This document shows, piece after piece, positions 45,845-56,899 of a DNA stretch of 64,000 nucleotides. This DNA comes from Chondromyces crocatus. Lineage in GTDB: Bacteria > Myxococcota_A > Polyangia > Polyangiales > Polyangiaceae. A program made the translations under genes and the position numbers. How positions within the stretch are numbered: position 1 is the stretch's first letter; each line of letters opens with the position of its first letter. The stretch spans positions 7,022,525-7,086,524 of the forward strand of contig NZ_CP012159.1 of NCBI RefSeq assembly GCF_001189295.1. Direction: 5' to 3'. Below the pieces are notes generated by a model. The model saw only the letters and a list, made by a program, of their open reading frames with translations. It was not told the origin of the DNA and made no database searches.

Positions 45845-46867
45845 ATGCACCCGGATCACCCTGCCAGCCCTCTCACCTCGTCTCGGTCCTCGAAGGCGCT
45901 GGCCCTCCCCTGCTCCGCTGCTCGCTGGGTCCGCTCCGTGCTCCCGCTCGCGGCCTGTGTCCTGACGGGCTGCCTCCCTGGTGATACCCGCCCCGTCCCG
46001 GAGAGCTTCTACGTCAGCGTGGAGCCGAGCGAGGCCTTGCGCTCCGGCTTCGACACCGACGACGGCTGGCACATCACCTTCGACAGGCTCGTGGCCGCGG
46101 TCGGCAACATCGACTTCATGTGGGAAGACACGAGCTGCAACACCTACGCAGAAGCCCGTTACGATCGCCTCTTCGACTTCACCCGCATCGAGCGTGAGAA
46201 GGTCGGCACGGCCTACGGGATCGGCACCTGCCGCGTCGAGTTCCGGCTTCGCTCCCCGTCCCTCGACACCATCCTCGGCGCAGGCGTCACGCAAAAAGAC
46301 GTCGAGACGATGCGCCAGCGCGGCACCGACAGGTTCGCGACCGACGAGCAGGTGAGCGTCATGGTCACCGGCAGGGCCACCCGCGAGGGCGTCGAGAAGC
46401 GCTTCGACTGGCGCTTTCGCCGCTCCTACGAGATGAGCAACTGCAAGGCCGAGGAGGGCGGCTTCATCACCACCGTGGAGCTCTCCGAGAACGGCGCGAG
46501 CGAGATGCGTCTGGAGCTGCGTGCCGAGGAGCTTTTCCGCGTCACCGCGGAGGAGGAGTCGGGGTTCCACTTCCAGCCCCTTGCCGACGCCGACACGGAT
46601 GGCGACGGCGCCGTCACCTTCGACGAGCTCTCGAAGGTCGAGGTCACGCCCGGTCCTCTGGGTGGCACGGGTGGAGAGGGTGGCGGGACCGGGGGAGGCC
46701 TCGGCTCGGGCGCAGGTCAGCCGAGTGGACCCATCGGCCCCATCGACATCCCCGGAACCCCGGCGACGCTGGAGAGCCAGATCTACGTCTATCTCCTCCC
46801 CCGCATCCTGCGCGTCGCTGGCGGCGGCACCTGCGAGATCGAGCACCGCGACAGCTACCGCCGCTGA
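45845..46867 (+). CDS. Lipoprotein with EF-hand-like loop, partner of TonB receptor
   Basis: The 340-residue product has a signal with lipobox LTGC (Cys at about 43; the unusually long N-terminal region may be partly untranslated). A beta-rich domain follows (DGWHITFDRLVAAVGNIDF... TYAEARYDRLFDFT), then an EF-hand-like loop DADTDGDGAVTFDEL near residue 255, a Gly-rich linker (GGTGGEGGGTGGGLGSG) and a short C-terminal Cys-containing tail. The N-terminal half resembles secreted proteins encoded beside TonB-dependent receptors in myxobacteria. GGAGCGAGG precedes the ATG. It probably cooperates with the adjacent receptor in binding a ligand; calcium binding is suggested by the loop. Confidence 0.75.
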   Translation: MHPDHPASPLTSSRSSKALALPCSAARWVRSVLPLAACVLTGCLPGDTRPVPESFYVSVEPSEALRSGFDTDDGWHITFDRLVAAVGNIDFMWEDTSCNTYAEARYDRLFDFTRIEREKVGTAYGIGTCRVEFRLRSPSLDTILGAGVTQKDVETMRQRGTDRFATDEQVSVMVTGRATREGVEKRFDWRFRRSYEMSNCKAEEGGFITTVELSENGASEMRLELRAEELFRVTAEEESGFHFQPLADADTDGDGAVTFDELSKVEVTPGPLGGTGGEGGGTGGGLGSGAGQPSGPIGPIDIPGTPATLESQIYVYLLPRILRVAGGGTCEIEHRDSYRR

Positions 46868-47130
46868 CACGCGTCGCCGCGGGCCCCGCACTGCGTCCCT
46901 GACGCCAGCACGGCCTCCTCGTCCTCCGCCCCGTCGAAGATCCACGCCTCGTCGCCGCAGGTCATGGCGGCTGGTGGCGTCGGATGCGACGCGCTCCTGT
47001 CGCCCATCCGATTTTCGTCCCATCCGGACAGAACGATTTCGATGCACCCGTCCGGGGACCAGTACCTTGTTCCCCAAGTTCGCCCGGGGTCCTTGGCCGA
47101 GCGCTCTGCGAAGAAAGCAGGGGTAGCCAC
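46855..47130 (-). CDS. Possible small Cys-containing protein or gene remnant
   Basis: A 91-codon minus-strand frame overlaps the end of the lipoprotein gene by 13 bp. Its translation contains plausible protein-like phrases (RYWSPDGCIEIVLSGWDENRMGD, MTCGDEAWIFDGAEDEE) with spaced cysteines, unlike typical shadow frames here. GTG is the only start, with a weak GAGG before it, and a hairpin lies just upstream. It may be a remnant of a larger secreted-protein gene. I have low confidence that it is expressed. Confidence 0.25.
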   Translation of the reverse strand: MATPAFFAERSAKDPGRTWGTRYWSPDGCIEIVLSGWDENRMGDRSASHPTPPAAMTCGDEAWIFDGAEDEEAVLASGTQCGARGDACQRR

Positions 47131-47178
47131 CCTCGGGAGCGCAGGGGCCGACAGGCCCCTGATTCAGCGTACGCAGTG
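46868..47178. other. Convergent intergenic region with possible remnant
   Basis: About 311 bp between the lipoprotein and DUF2231 genes. It holds the doubtful 91-codon frame and a terminator-like hairpin; nothing else is recognised. Confidence 0.5.
47142..47161 (-). terminator. Terminator hairpin of DUF2231 gene
   Basis: Perfect 8-bp arms CAGGGGCC and GGCCCCTG with a 4-nt loop lie 17 bp beyond the stop of the minus-strand DUF2231 gene. The tail is not T-rich. Confidence 0.6.
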
Positions 47179-47805
47179 CTAGCCCGGAAGATGTCCGAGC
47201 CCGTGGGCTTGAGGGAGCGAAGAGTCCATCTCGTTTCTCCGCGCCTCCGCGTCGAGACGCTTCGCCTTTCCTCGCACGCCGACGCCATGACGGTAGCTCA
47301 GCTCTCCGCCCAGCCATGCGCTGAAGGCCAGCAGCCCGAACCCCACCGTGGACAGCGTGAGCCCCAGGGTGCGGCGCCCCCGCTTGCGCGCCACCAGCGA
47401 GCCACCGTAGAGGCCTGCAACGACGACGTTCGCCACCCCATGCACGAACCCGAGCCGCCTCGCGTCGCCACGGGTGTCCGACCAGTCGGCCATCCCGGCG
47501 ACGGCAGCAGCCGCAGCGCCCACCAGACCGATCGTGTGGACCAGATCCGCTCCCTTCCGGAAGCGGCGGGTCCCGCTGACGAGTTCGATCGTGTCGAAGA
47601 CCTGAGCCGTCATCCAGGCGCCGATGGGCAGATCCGTGAGGACGGCATGAAGCGGGTGACCGAGCCAGCGTCCATGCAGGACGTCGGCAACCTCCATCGA
47701 GCGGTGGACCACCGGATGAAGTGCCTGCTGAACGGGTTCGGCCGCCTGATCGATCCACTTCTGTGACGAGATTCCCAGGTCGATCTTCTTCGCCATGTTC
47801 GCCAT
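47179..47805 (-). CDS. DUF2231 family membrane protein
   Basis: This 208-residue protein has about four hydrophobic helices after a soluble N-terminus. The characteristic DUF2231 phrase HGRWLGHPLHAVLTDLPIGAWMTAQVFD lies at ~44-72, followed by DWSDTRGDARRLGFVHGVANV. Members are predicted inner-membrane proteins, some with haem-like histidines; the conserved His pair (HPLHAVLTD) fits that idea, but function is unproven. GGAGGA just upstream of the ATG gives a strong ribosome binding site. It appears to be a single-gene unit ended by the nearby hairpin, with a 502-bp upstream region shared with the divergent hydrolase. Confidence 0.85.
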   Translation of the reverse strand: MANMAKKIDLGISSQKWIDQAAEPVQQALHPVVHRSMEVADVLHGRWLGHPLHAVLTDLPIGAWMTAQVFDTIELVSGTRRFRKGADLVHTIGLVGAAAAAVAGMADWSDTRGDARRLGFVHGVANVVVAGLYGGSLVARKRGRRTLGLTLSTVGFGLLAFSAWLGGELSYRHGVGVRGKAKRLDAEARRNEMDSSLPQAHGLGHLPG

Positions 47806-48307
47806 GCAATCCTCCAGGGGGTCATGTCACCGGGATGCATGCCGTCGCGGTGTGCACCGACGAGACGCATGACCAGACGGCGTACCAACTTCGCCCCCTG
47901 GACCATTCACGCCATCGGTCTCGCGGCTCGTGTACCCGCTCCACCTCGACCGCCGCTCTCGAAGTCGGCTGCCGAGCGGTGTTCACGTCATGCCCGGTCT
48001 GGCTCCCCTGCCAGCGGAGAGCAAGGGATGGGCCTGACGTCGGGATGTGCAGAAGCGGGAAAAGGGGACGTCCCCTCCCGAGGGGATCTCGGCGACAGGA
48101 GCCGCGCGCAGGAATGTGAATGTCGCTTCGCACGACGTCGATCGACGCATGGAGTCGATCAGCGAAGCGGGCGTCTCTCCGCGCTCGACGGCGCACGCGA
48201 ACCTCATTTCGCGGCCGAAACCCGACGCTCACGCCGCGTCGCCGATGTGTCGAAACCGTGACGAATTCTGGACGGGAAGCGCGCTTCGTGAGACCTCTGT
48301 CTTGCAC
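47806..48307. other. Long divergent intergenic region
   Basis: About 502 bp between DUF2231 and the alpha/beta hydrolase. Open frames here are Arg/Ser-rich shadows. The palindrome GAAGCGCGCTTC occurs at 48276-48287, 21 bp before the hydrolase ATG, and could be an operator. No other feature is clear. Confidence 0.4.
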
Positions 48308-49264
48308 ATGTCGATCACCTGCCTCGGTAACACCCGTCCTTTTTGCGGGGGGGACCTGCACTGGGAAGAGTGGTCCGGGCCTCGACCTCACGGCGGTGGC
48401 GAGCGACGTCCCCTGGTGCTGATCCATGGGCTCTCCGACTCGTGCCGCACGTGGAACCTGGTCGCGCCCGCGCTCTCTGCCGGTCGACGCGTCTTCGCGC
48501 TCGATCTCCCGGGTCACGGGCGCTCGGCACGACCCGACGCCTCGTATGACGTGGCCTGGTACGCGGGCGTGGTCGCCGACTGGATCAGCTCCCTGGAGAT
48601 CGACGAGTTCGACCTCATCGGTCACTCCCTCGGCGGCGGCATCGCCATGCGGTTGCTCCTCGAGCTACCCGGCCGTGTCCAGCGGCTCGCGCTCCTCGCG
48701 ACCGGCGGCCTCGGCACCGAGGTGGCGCTCCCGCTGCGCCTGGCAGCGGTGAGTGGCTTCCTCGACCTGGCAGCTCCCCTCCTGATGGGCATGGGCACCC
48801 ACGCCGGCATGATGATGCTCGGCGGCAACTTCAACGCCTCGGAGCGCCGGCACCTCGCCCGGGTGAACGCCACCCCCGGGACCGGGCGCGCCCTGTCACG
48901 CACGCTGCGCGGCAGCGTGGATCTCAAGGGTCAGGTCGAGCACTTCCTCGATCACTCCCACCGCCTCGGCGACCTGCCTCCGCTCGCGATCTACTGGGGT
49001 GACCAGGATCCCGTCATCCCGGTCCGCCACGCCGACGAGGTGGTGCGCTACCTCGAAGGCGTCCGGGTCCGGCGCTTCACCGGCGCGGGGCACTACCCCC
49101 ACCGCGAGGCGGCCACCGAGCTGGTGCCCGAGCTGCTCCGCTTCCTCGAAGAGCCTCAGGCGACGCCCCGCATCCGCGCCAACATGCGCGCACCGCGGCG
49201 CGCTGCCCCCGCGCGGCCTCGCATGGCCATCCCGCTCGCTCGCAAGCTCGTCGGCCTGGTCTGA
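48308..49264 (+). CDS. Alpha/beta-fold hydrolase
   Basis: The 318-residue product has the complete catalytic set. The oxyanion strand is LVLIHGLSDSCRTW and the nucleophile Ser sits in GHSLGGG. The acid is in IYWGDQDPVIP and the His in GAGHYPHREA. Such enzymes include esterases, epoxide hydrolases and acyl hydrolases; the substrate is unknown. The cap region between the nucleophile and acid is helical and contains the Met/Gly-rich phrase LLMGMGTHAGMMMLGG. The C-terminal ~35 residues are basic, Ala/Arg/Pro-rich, beyond the usual fold. ATG 48308 is chosen as the first codon before family homology, though no ribosome binding site is apparent. Confidence 0.88.
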   Translation: MSITCLGNTRPFCGGDLHWEEWSGPRPHGGGERRPLVLIHGLSDSCRTWNLVAPALSAGRRVFALDLPGHGRSARPDASYDVAWYAGVVADWISSLEIDEFDLIGHSLGGGIAMRLLLELPGRVQRLALLATGGLGTEVALPLRLAAVSGFLDLAAPLLMGMGTHAGMMMLGGNFNASERRHLARVNATPGTGRALSRTLRGSVDLKGQVEHFLDHSHRLGDLPPLAIYWGDQDPVIPVRHADEVVRYLEGVRVRRFTGAGHYPHREAATELVPELLRFLEEPQATPRIRANMRAPRRAAPARPRMAIPLARKLVGLV

Positions 49265-49298
49265 GCTCGGGAGCCGGCGGTGTGCGTCACGTCCCCCG

Positions 49299-51524
49299 CT
49301 ACTTCGCGCCGAGCCGGTCCAGAATCCAGGCGCCGGTGAATGCAGCGTCTTTCACACGATCATAGCGGCCCGAGAGGCCCCCGTGACCGGCGGGGTCCAG
49401 GTGAATCTTGAACAGCACCGGGTTCGCGTCGGTCCGGGTCGCCCGGAGCTTGGCGACGTACTTCGCGGGCTCCCAGTACATCACCTGGCTGTCGTTGTAC
49501 GCCGTGCGCACCAGCACCGGGGGATAGGCCTTCGCGGTGATGTTGTCGTAGGGGCTGTACTGGAGCATCGTCTCCAGGTCTTCCGCCTTCTTGGGGTTCC
49601 CCCACTCCTCGAACTCCCCGACGGTGAGCGGTAGCGACTCGTCGAGCATCGTGTTGATCACGTCGACGAACGGCACCTCGGCGACCACCCCTGCGAACAG
49701 CTCGGGACGCAGGTTCGTCACCGCACCGACCAGCAAGCCGCCCGCACTCCCCCCCTGGATCACGATCCGCTTCGGATCGGCCACCCCTTGAGCGACGAGG
49801 GACTCCGCGGAGTCGATGAAGTCGGTGAACGTGTTCATCTTCTTCTTCATCTTGCCTTCGTCGTGCCAGGTCTCGCCCAGCTCTCCCCCACCGCGAATGT
49901 GCGCGAGGGCGAAGAGGACATCGCGATCCAGCAGCGAGATGCGTGCCGAGGAGAAGTACGGGAACATCGGGATGCCGTACGAGCCGTAGCCATAAAGGAG
50001 CACGGGGGCCTTCCCCGATCCGAGCGCACCCTTCCGGCCTGCCAGAGAGATCGGGATCTTCGTGCCGTCCTTCGCCGTGGCGAAGACCCGCTTCACCTCG
50101 TAGCGCTCCCGGTCATAACCCCCCGGGATCACCTGACGCTTCCGCAGGTTCAGCTTCTTCGTCGCCGGCTCGTACTCGTAGATGCTCTCGGGCGTGATGG
50201 GCGACTCGTACCGGAAGCGATAGCTGGTCGCGCCGAACTCCGAGTTCCACTCGGGCCAGAGCGCATAGACCTCATCGGGCAAGGCCACGCGGTGAGATCC
50301 TTCGAGCGCCATCGACTTCCCCGGGAAGACGCGCAGATGCCGCCCTCCACCTTCGCGCTCCAGGGCCACAGTGAAGCCGGCGAACGGCTGGATCCTCTCC
50401 AGCATCACCTCGCTCCGGTAGGGGATCACCTCCTTCCACGAGGCGCGATCGGGCCGATCGAGGGGCGCCTTCACCAGGCGGTAGTTCGTGGACTTCGGGC
50501 CTCCGGCCGTGGCGGGTGAGTTCGTGAGGATCAGCAGGTCCCGATCGCGGTGCTCGACCTGGTACTCGTGGTCTTGCTCCCGGGGAGCCACCACGACGAG
50601 CGCCCCGTTCGGCTTGTCCTCTCGGAGGAAGCGCACCTCGCTCGTGGTGTGGCTCTCGATCTGGACGAGGATCAGCGCACGGCTGGCCGAGCGACTGACG
50701 CGCATGCCGAAGCGCTCGTCCTTCTCCTCGTGGAGGAGGGTGTCCGTCGCCGGATCGGTGCCGACCGCATGGCGGTAGAGGCGATGGGAGCGCTTCGTCT
50801 GCGGGTCCTCGACCGTGTAGAAAGCCGTGCGGCCGTCCTTCGTGAAGACCACGCTGGTGACACGCTCGATCCGCTCGGGCAGCAGCGCGCCGGTGCGCAG
50901 GTCCTTGAAGTGCAGCACGAACTGACGGAATCCCGTCGTATCCAGACCGTACGCGAGCAGGTTGCCGTCGTCGGAGACCTTCACCGGCCCGAGTCCGACG
51001 AACTTCTGCCCCTTGGCCAGCTCGTTGACGTCGAGGATCACCTCTTCCTTCGCCGCGTCTCCGCCCTTCACGGGCTTGCGCGCGAGGATGGGGTACTGCT
51101 TCCCCTTCTCGTCGCGGTTGTAATAGAGGAACGCGCCGTCCTTGTGCGGGACCTCCGTGTCGTCCTCGACGAGACGCCCGAGCATCTCCGCATGAAGCTT
51201 CTCCTCCAGCGGCCGGAGATGCGCCGTCATCTGCTCCGTGTAGGCGTTCTCCGCCTTCAGGTGCGAAAGCACCTCCGGAGCGTCTTTCTTCTGGAGCCAG
51301 GCATAGTCGTCGACGAGCTTCTTCCCGTTGGCCAGCTGGACCACGTGCGGAACCTTCTTCGCCACCGGGGCGACCGGCCCTGCAGGGGGTGCTTCGACAG
51401 CCGCAGAGGAAGTGCCTGACGGCGTACCGAGCTGGGCAGGTGGCGGTTCCGCCGAGGGGGTGGCCGAGCAGCCGAGGGAGAGCGACGTGACGAGGAAAAG
51501 TCGTCCTGCATGGCGGAAGGGCAT
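49299..51524 (-). CDS. S9 prolyl oligopeptidase/oligopeptidase B-like lipoprotein
   Basis: S9 peptidases cut short peptides with a Ser-Asp-His triad behind a seven-bladed propeller. The 741-residue product has a signal with lipobox LSLGC, so it is probably an outer-membrane or periplasmic lipoprotein rather than cytoplasmic. After a Pro/Ala linker comes the propeller (~60-470) and the hydrolase domain: nucleophile in GGSAGGLL, Asp in TAYNDSQV, His in PAGHGGLSGRYD. The domain ends match oligopeptidase B (PtrB) more than prolyl oligopeptidase, suggesting preference for basic residues, which is not certain. Start 51524 places the signal at the N-terminus. It is divergent from the alkylation-repair genes. 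Confidence 0.92.
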   Translation of the reverse strand: MPFRHAGRLFLVTSLSLGCSATPSAEPPPAQLGTPSGTSSAAVEAPPAGPVAPVAKKVPHVVQLANGKKLVDDYAWLQKKDAPEVLSHLKAENAYTEQMTAHLRPLEEKLHAEMLGRLVEDDTEVPHKDGAFLYYNRDEKGKQYPILARKPVKGGDAAKEEVILDVNELAKGQKFVGLGPVKVSDDGNLLAYGLDTTGFRQFVLHFKDLRTGALLPERIERVTSVVFTKDGRTAFYTVEDPQTKRSHRLYRHAVGTDPATDTLLHEEKDERFGMRVSRSASRALILVQIESHTTSEVRFLREDKPNGALVVVAPREQDHEYQVEHRDRDLLILTNSPATAGGPKSTNYRLVKAPLDRPDRASWKEVIPYRSEVMLERIQPFAGFTVALEREGGGRHLRVFPGKSMALEGSHRVALPDEVYALWPEWNSEFGATSYRFRYESPITPESIYEYEPATKKLNLRKRQVIPGGYDRERYEVKRVFATAKDGTKIPISLAGRKGALGSGKAPVLLYGYGSYGIPMFPYFSSARISLLDRDVLFALAHIRGGGELGETWHDEGKMKKKMNTFTDFIDSAESLVAQGVADPKRIVIQGGSAGGLLVGAVTNLRPELFAGVVAEVPFVDVINTMLDESLPLTVGEFEEWGNPKKAEDLETMLQYSPYDNITAKAYPPVLVRTAYNDSQVMYWEPAKYVAKLRATRTDANPVLFKIHLDPAGHGGLSGRYDRVKDAAFTGAWILDRLGAK

Positions 51525-51630
51525 GGGCCGGGACGCTACTCCATGGGCTCTCACCTGTCGCGCTCACGAAGCCGCGCCCAGGTCCGAAAACGGCCAGACA
51601 GCCACCGCACGGTTCGCTAGAAACGCTGCC

Positions 51631-53094
51631 GTGACGCTCGACGACGACACCTGTTACCGCGCGCTCACGGCCCGCGATGGCCGCTTCGATGGCGTCTTCT
51701 TCGTCGCCGTCAGCACCACGGGCATCTACTGCCGCCCCGTGTGCCGGGCGCGCACGCCGGGCCGTGAGCGGTGCGCGTTCTACCGCAGCGCCGCCACGGC
51801 CGAACGGGACGGCTACCGCGCTTGCTTCCGCTGCCGCCCCGAGCTCGCGCCGGGCGCTGGCCTCGTCGACGCCTTGCCGCGGCTCGTCGCGCGCGCCGTC
51901 GCTCGCATCGACGCCGGGTTCCTGAACGAAGGCTCCGTCGACGACCTCGCGGCGCTTCTCGGCGTGACGGGCCGCCATCTCCGCCGCGCCATGGAAACCG
52001 AGCTGGGCGTCTCCCCCATCGAGCTCGCCCAGACGCGCCGCCTCGCGCTCGCCAAGCAGCTCCTCCAGGACACCTCGCTCCCCCTCTCCGAGATCGCCTT
52101 CGCCAGCGGCTTCGCCAGCGTGCGCCGCTTCAACGCCCTCTTCCAGACCCGCTTCGGCAGGCCACCGTCCGCGCTCCGCAGAGAGCGCGCCGTGGGCTCG
52201 CAGGAACGCAACGAAGGAACCCTCGTGCTCCGACTCGACTACCGCCCCCCCCTCGACTGGTCCACCTTGCTCACGTTCCTCGCGGGCCGCGCCATCCCCG
52301 GTGCCGAGCGCGTCACCGACGGCGTGTACGCCCGCACGGTCCGCCTCGGTGACCTCACCGGCTGGATCACCGTGCAGCACGACGAGAAGCGCGCCGCGCT
52401 CCGCATCGAGGCTGCCCCATCGCTTGCCGACGCGCTCATGCCCCTCTCCGCGCGGCTGCGTGCCCTCTTCGACCTCGACGCCCACCCGACCGCCATCGCC
52501 GCGCACCTCGGCCGCGACCCGCTCCTCGCAGGCCCCGTCGCGCGCCACCCTGGCTTGCGCGTCCCTGGCGCGTTCGACGGCTTCGAGATGACCATCCGCG
52601 CCGTCCTCGGCCAGCAGGTCTCGGTCCGCGCCGCGACCACCCTCGCCGGCCGCCTCGCCGCCCGCTTCGGCGACCCACTGACCGTCCCGATCGACGGCCT
52701 CGGACTCCTCTTCCCCACCCCCGCGCGCCTCGCCGCCGCGGCCGAAGACGACGTCGCCTCCCTCGGCCTGCCTGCCACCCGGGCCCGCGCCATCCTGGCC
52801 ATCGCCCGGGCCATCCACGGCGGCACGGTCTCCCTCGATCGCCACGGCGACCCCGAGGCGGCCCTCCCTGCGCTCTGCGCCCTCCCTGGCATCGGCGACT
52901 GGACCGCCCATTACGTCGCCATGCGCGCCCTCGGCTGGCCCGACGCCTTCCCTTCCGGCGACCTCGCCGTCCGCAAGGCCATGGGCGGCATCACCGCCAG
53001 AGCCGCCACCACGCGCGCCGAGCCCTGGCGCCCCTGGCGCGCTTACGCCGTCATGCACCTCTGGACCAGCCTCTCGGACGGAGCCGGCGGATGA
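51631..53094 (+). CDS. alkA: Ada N-terminal/AraC - AlkA fusion, DNA-3-methyladenine glycosylase
   Basis: The 487-residue protein combines the Ada zinc domain with AlkA. Residues 1-75 carry four Cys (C34, C38, C65, C68), including YCRPVC and RACFRC; in Ada the first of these is the methyl acceptor from phosphotriesters. An AraC-type DNA-binding domain follows (~85-180). Then comes AlkA (AlkA_N from ~190), with a helix-hairpin-helix glycosylase ending in [16 protein letters not shown], where the last Asp matches the catalytic residue. It should both sense methylation damage and remove alkylated bases. The start is a GTG; no ATG fits. It overlaps ogt by 4 nt, so this is a two-gene adaptive-response operon. 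Confidence 0.93.
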   Translation: MTLDDDTCYRALTARDGRFDGVFFVAVSTTGIYCRPVCRARTPGRERCAFYRSAATAERDGYRACFRCRPELAPGAGLVDALPRLVARAVARIDAGFLNEGSVDDLAALLGVTGRHLRRAMETELGVSPIELAQTRRLALAKQLLQDTSLPLSEIAFASGFASVRRFNALFQTRFGRPPSALRRERAVGSQERNEGTLVLRLDYRPPLDWSTLLTFLAGRAIPGAERVTDGVYARTVRLGDLTGWITVQHDEKRAALRIEAAPSLADALMPLSARLRALFDLDAHPTAIAAHLGRDPLLAGPVARHPGLRVPGAFDGFEMTIRAVLGQQVSVRAATTLAGRLAARFGDPLTVPIDGLGLLFPTPARLAAAAEDDVASLGLPATRARAILAIARAIHGGTVSLDRHGDPEAALPALCALPGIGDWTAHYVAMRALGWPDAFPSGDLAVRKAMGGITARAATTRAEPWRPWRAYAVMHLWTSLSDGAGG

Positions 53095-53618
53095 TCCGCT
53101 ACCACCTTCACGTCGCGTGCCCCCTGGGCCTGCTCCGCCTCGACGCCACCGACGACGCGCTCGCCGCGCTCTACACCCCCGAGCACCGCTGCATCCCCGC
53201 GCTTTCGACCGCTCCCGGCGATCGGCACCCCGCCCTCCTCGAAGCCCGACGCCAGCTCGCCCAGTATTTCGCTGGCGACCGCCTCACCTTCGACCTCCCC
53301 CTCGCCCCGCAAGGCACCCCCTTCCAGCGCACGGTGTGGACCGCGCTCACCCGCATCCCCTTCGGTGTGACCACCACCTACGCTGCAATCGCCACGCAGC
53401 TCGGCCGCCCCACTGCCGCCCGCGCCGTCGGCGCCGCCAATGGCCAGAACCCGCTCTCGATCATCGTCCCCTGCCATCGCGTGATTGGCGCGAACGGCGC
53501 GCTCACCGGGTATGCAGGGGGCCTCCCCACGAAGCGGTGGTTGCTCACCCACGAGACCGCCATGCTGGAAAAGAAAGTACCTGGCACGATTCTCACCAGC
53601 AATCACGCGACCGGCTGA
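53091..53618 (+). CDS. ogt: O6-methylguanine-DNA methyltransferase (Ogt)
   Basis: Ogt removes O6-methyl groups from guanine onto its own Cys in a suicide reaction. The 175-residue product has the invariant PCHRV ([10 protein letters not shown]), the Asn hinge region NGQNPLS and the DNA-binding helix [22 protein letters not shown]. The C-terminal [13 protein letters not shown] is standard. Its start overlaps the alkA stop (ATGA), so the two products are made together in response to methylation stress. Confidence 0.96.
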   Translation: MIRYHLHVACPLGLLRLDATDDALAALYTPEHRCIPALSTAPGDRHPALLEARRQLAQYFAGDRLTFDLPLAPQGTPFQRTVWTALTRIPFGVTTTYAAIATQLGRPTAARAVGAANGQNPLSIIVPCHRVIGANGALTGYAGGLPTKRWLLTHETAMLEKKVPGTILTSNHATG

Positions 53619-53679
53619 CGAAATCAGCACAGCGCATCTCCGAAATCGTTTATGGGTCCGCCAGAAAGGCAGGATCGCC

Positions 53680-54759
<1,080 letters not shown>

Positions 54760-54907
54760 GCGGGTGAGTCCACCCACCTCTCCACGGCGCCATCGGCCAC
54801 GCTGGCTGCCCTTTGACGACCGCCGTTGCCCCGTGAGAACGTCCGCCTTTTGGCCTGGGATCGATCGCGCGATCGCAGGCCATTACCCCCTCAGGAGCCG
54901 ACGTTCC

Positions 54908-56782
54908 ATGCACCGACGAAGTCCCCCCATCTCCCTCCTGCAAGGCGCGCTCGGCGCCTTGCTCGCCCTCACCGCCTGCAGCGCCCCGGCGCCCGAGCCG
55001 GCCCCCCTCGCCACCGAAGCGGCCCCCACCGCCACCGATCCCACGGCGACGGCCAGCGCCGCCCTCTCCCAGTGCGTCACCGTGCAGCGTGGCGCGTACG
55101 GCGTCGTCACCGACACCTACCTCAACAGCGCCTACCCCGGCGATCACAGCTCCGGCGCTTACCCCGCCGTGTACACCGGCAGCAACGGCTCGGGCGAGAA
55201 GCAAGCCCTCGTCCGGTTCGAACTCGAATTCCTGCCCCCTCACGCGCTGATCGAGACGGCCACGTTCACCGTGAACCAGACCTACCGCGCCACCGCGAGC
55301 GACGTCCGCGTCCACCGCGCCACCGCCGCCTGGTCCGAGGCCGCCACCAGCTGGAACAGCTTCGCTGCGGCCTTCGATCCCGCCGTCGTCGGCGTGCTCC
55401 ACACGACCAGCGGCTTCGGCCCCCGCAGCCTCGACGTCACGGCCCTCGTGCAACAGTGGACCGACGGCACCGTCGACAACCATGGCCTTCTCCTCGAAGA
55501 AGACCTCACCAGCACCACCCAGTGGCGCAGCAGCGAAGCGAACTACGTCACCGAGCGCCCTGCCCTCACGGTGTGCTGGACCGATCCCACCTGCTCTCCT
55601 GCGTGCGCTGGCCCGGGCGAGGTCTGCGAGCTCGGCCAGTGCGTGGTGAACTGCACCGCCCCCGAGGCCGTCCCTTGCGACGAAGGCACGGTCTGCAACG
55701 TCGGTGAGGGCGCCTTCGGCGCATGCGTTCCCCCCTCCGACCCCTGCGTCGTCTCCGGCACCCTGGCGGCCTGCGGCGACCAGAGCTGCGGCCCTGGCGC
55801 TGCGTGCGACACCGCCGTCCACCAGTGCGTCCCTGCCCTCCCCTGCACCGACGTCGCCTGCGACGATGGCGTCTGCCACGGCACGGGCTGCGGCTGTGAT
55901 CGCCCTCCGCCCACCTGCGCCCCCGCCCCGCTCGCCAACCTCAACACGAGCGCGTTCCGCAACGCCCTCGCCGATCTGAAGTTCGACGCCACGTGCAACG
56001 CCTGGGGCGTCACCATGCTCTCCGGCACCGACTACCTCCGGCGCATGACCCCTGCTGGCATCGTCACCAGCTTCGCGGGGAGCGCCAACTTGAACATGGG
56101 CGAGGTCGCCATCGCGCAGGGTGACACCGCCACCTTCGGCCCGGATGGCATCGAGGTCGCCCTCACGTACATCTGCTGCGCGAGCTGCGGCTGCGCGGCC
56201 AACCCTCCTCAAGGCGTCGGTCGCTGGAACCCGCCGACCAACAACCTTCCCAACGTCGCCCCCGCCACCTCCACCACCGGCACCGGCCCGTTCGGCAGCG
56301 TTCATTTCGACACGGGCCCCGCGGGCCTCGCCTGGGGCCTCGACGACCAGCTCTACATCGGCAACCTGTCGGGCAACGGCACCCTCTCGCGCCTCGACCC
56401 GCAGACCTACACCCGCACCAACTTCGCCAGCATGGGCTCGCGGGTCTACGGCACCGCCCCCATCGACGGCAGCCGCTTGCTGGTCGCCCTCGCGAACCGC
56501 CAGATCCGCCTCTTCGACATGAACACCGGCACCAGCATCCTCTTCGCCACCACCGCGCAGGACGTCACGGGCATGGTGCGTGACCCGTGGAACGGCCGCG
56601 TCTACGTCGCGCTGCGCGGCGGCGCCATCCGGGAGTTCTCGGGCGCCGGCGACGACCTCGGCCTCTTCGCCCAGGGCCAGGGCTCTGGACGCATCACCAT
56701 CGCCGGCGACGACCACCTGTACTTCGTGAGCCTCACGACCGGCGCGGCCATCCAGCGCTGGACCCTCCCCGCCACGTTCTGA
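54908..56782 (+). CDS. Surface lipoprotein with DNRLRE-like and Cys-rich domains
   Basis: The 624-residue product has a signal with lipobox LTAC and an Ala/Pro/Thr linker. A domain beginning VTDTYLNSAYPGDHSSG and ending at PALTVCW resembles the DNRLRE (disaggregatase-related) module found on bacterial cell-surface proteins. The middle (~220-345) is a Cys-rich, EGF-like or Kazal-like knot region with ~20 cysteines. The last ~280 residues look like a beta-propeller (for example GLAWGLDDQLYIGNLSGNGTLSRLD). It is probably an adhesin or surface-binding protein. AGGAG about 10 nt before the ATG supports the start. Confidence 0.78.
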   Translation: MHRRSPPISLLQGALGALLALTACSAPAPEPAPLATEAAPTATDPTATASAALSQCVTVQRGAYGVVTDTYLNSAYPGDHSSGAYPAVYTGSNGSGEKQALVRFELEFLPPHALIETATFTVNQTYRATASDVRVHRATAAWSEAATSWNSFAAAFDPAVVGVLHTTSGFGPRSLDVTALVQQWTDGTVDNHGLLLEEDLTSTTQWRSSEANYVTERPALTVCWTDPTCSPACAGPGEVCELGQCVVNCTAPEAVPCDEGTVCNVGEGAFGACVPPSDPCVVSGTLAACGDQSCGPGAACDTAVHQCVPALPCTDVACDDGVCHGTGCGCDRPPPTCAPAPLANLNTSAFRNALADLKFDATCNAWGVTMLSGTDYLRRMTPAGIVTSFAGSANLNMGEVAIAQGDTATFGPDGIEVALTYICCASCGCAANPPQGVGRWNPPTNNLPNVAPATSTTGTGPFGSVHFDTGPAGLAWGLDDQLYIGNLSGNGTLSRLDPQTYTRTNFASMGSRVYGTAPIDGSRLLVALANRQIRLFDMNTGTSILFATTAQDVTGMVRDPWNGRVYVALRGGAIREFSGAGDDLGLFAQGQGSGRITIAGDDHLYFVSLTTGAAIQRWTLPATF

Positions 56783-56899
56783 CCGAGGCGGCCCTGGGGC
56801 GTGGAGCGAGCCTCGCGCACCGCGCCCGCGGCCCCTCGTATGACCCCCAACGCGCGAGGTGCGCTTGACCTCGACACCGGCCCCCGATAGCACCGATCC

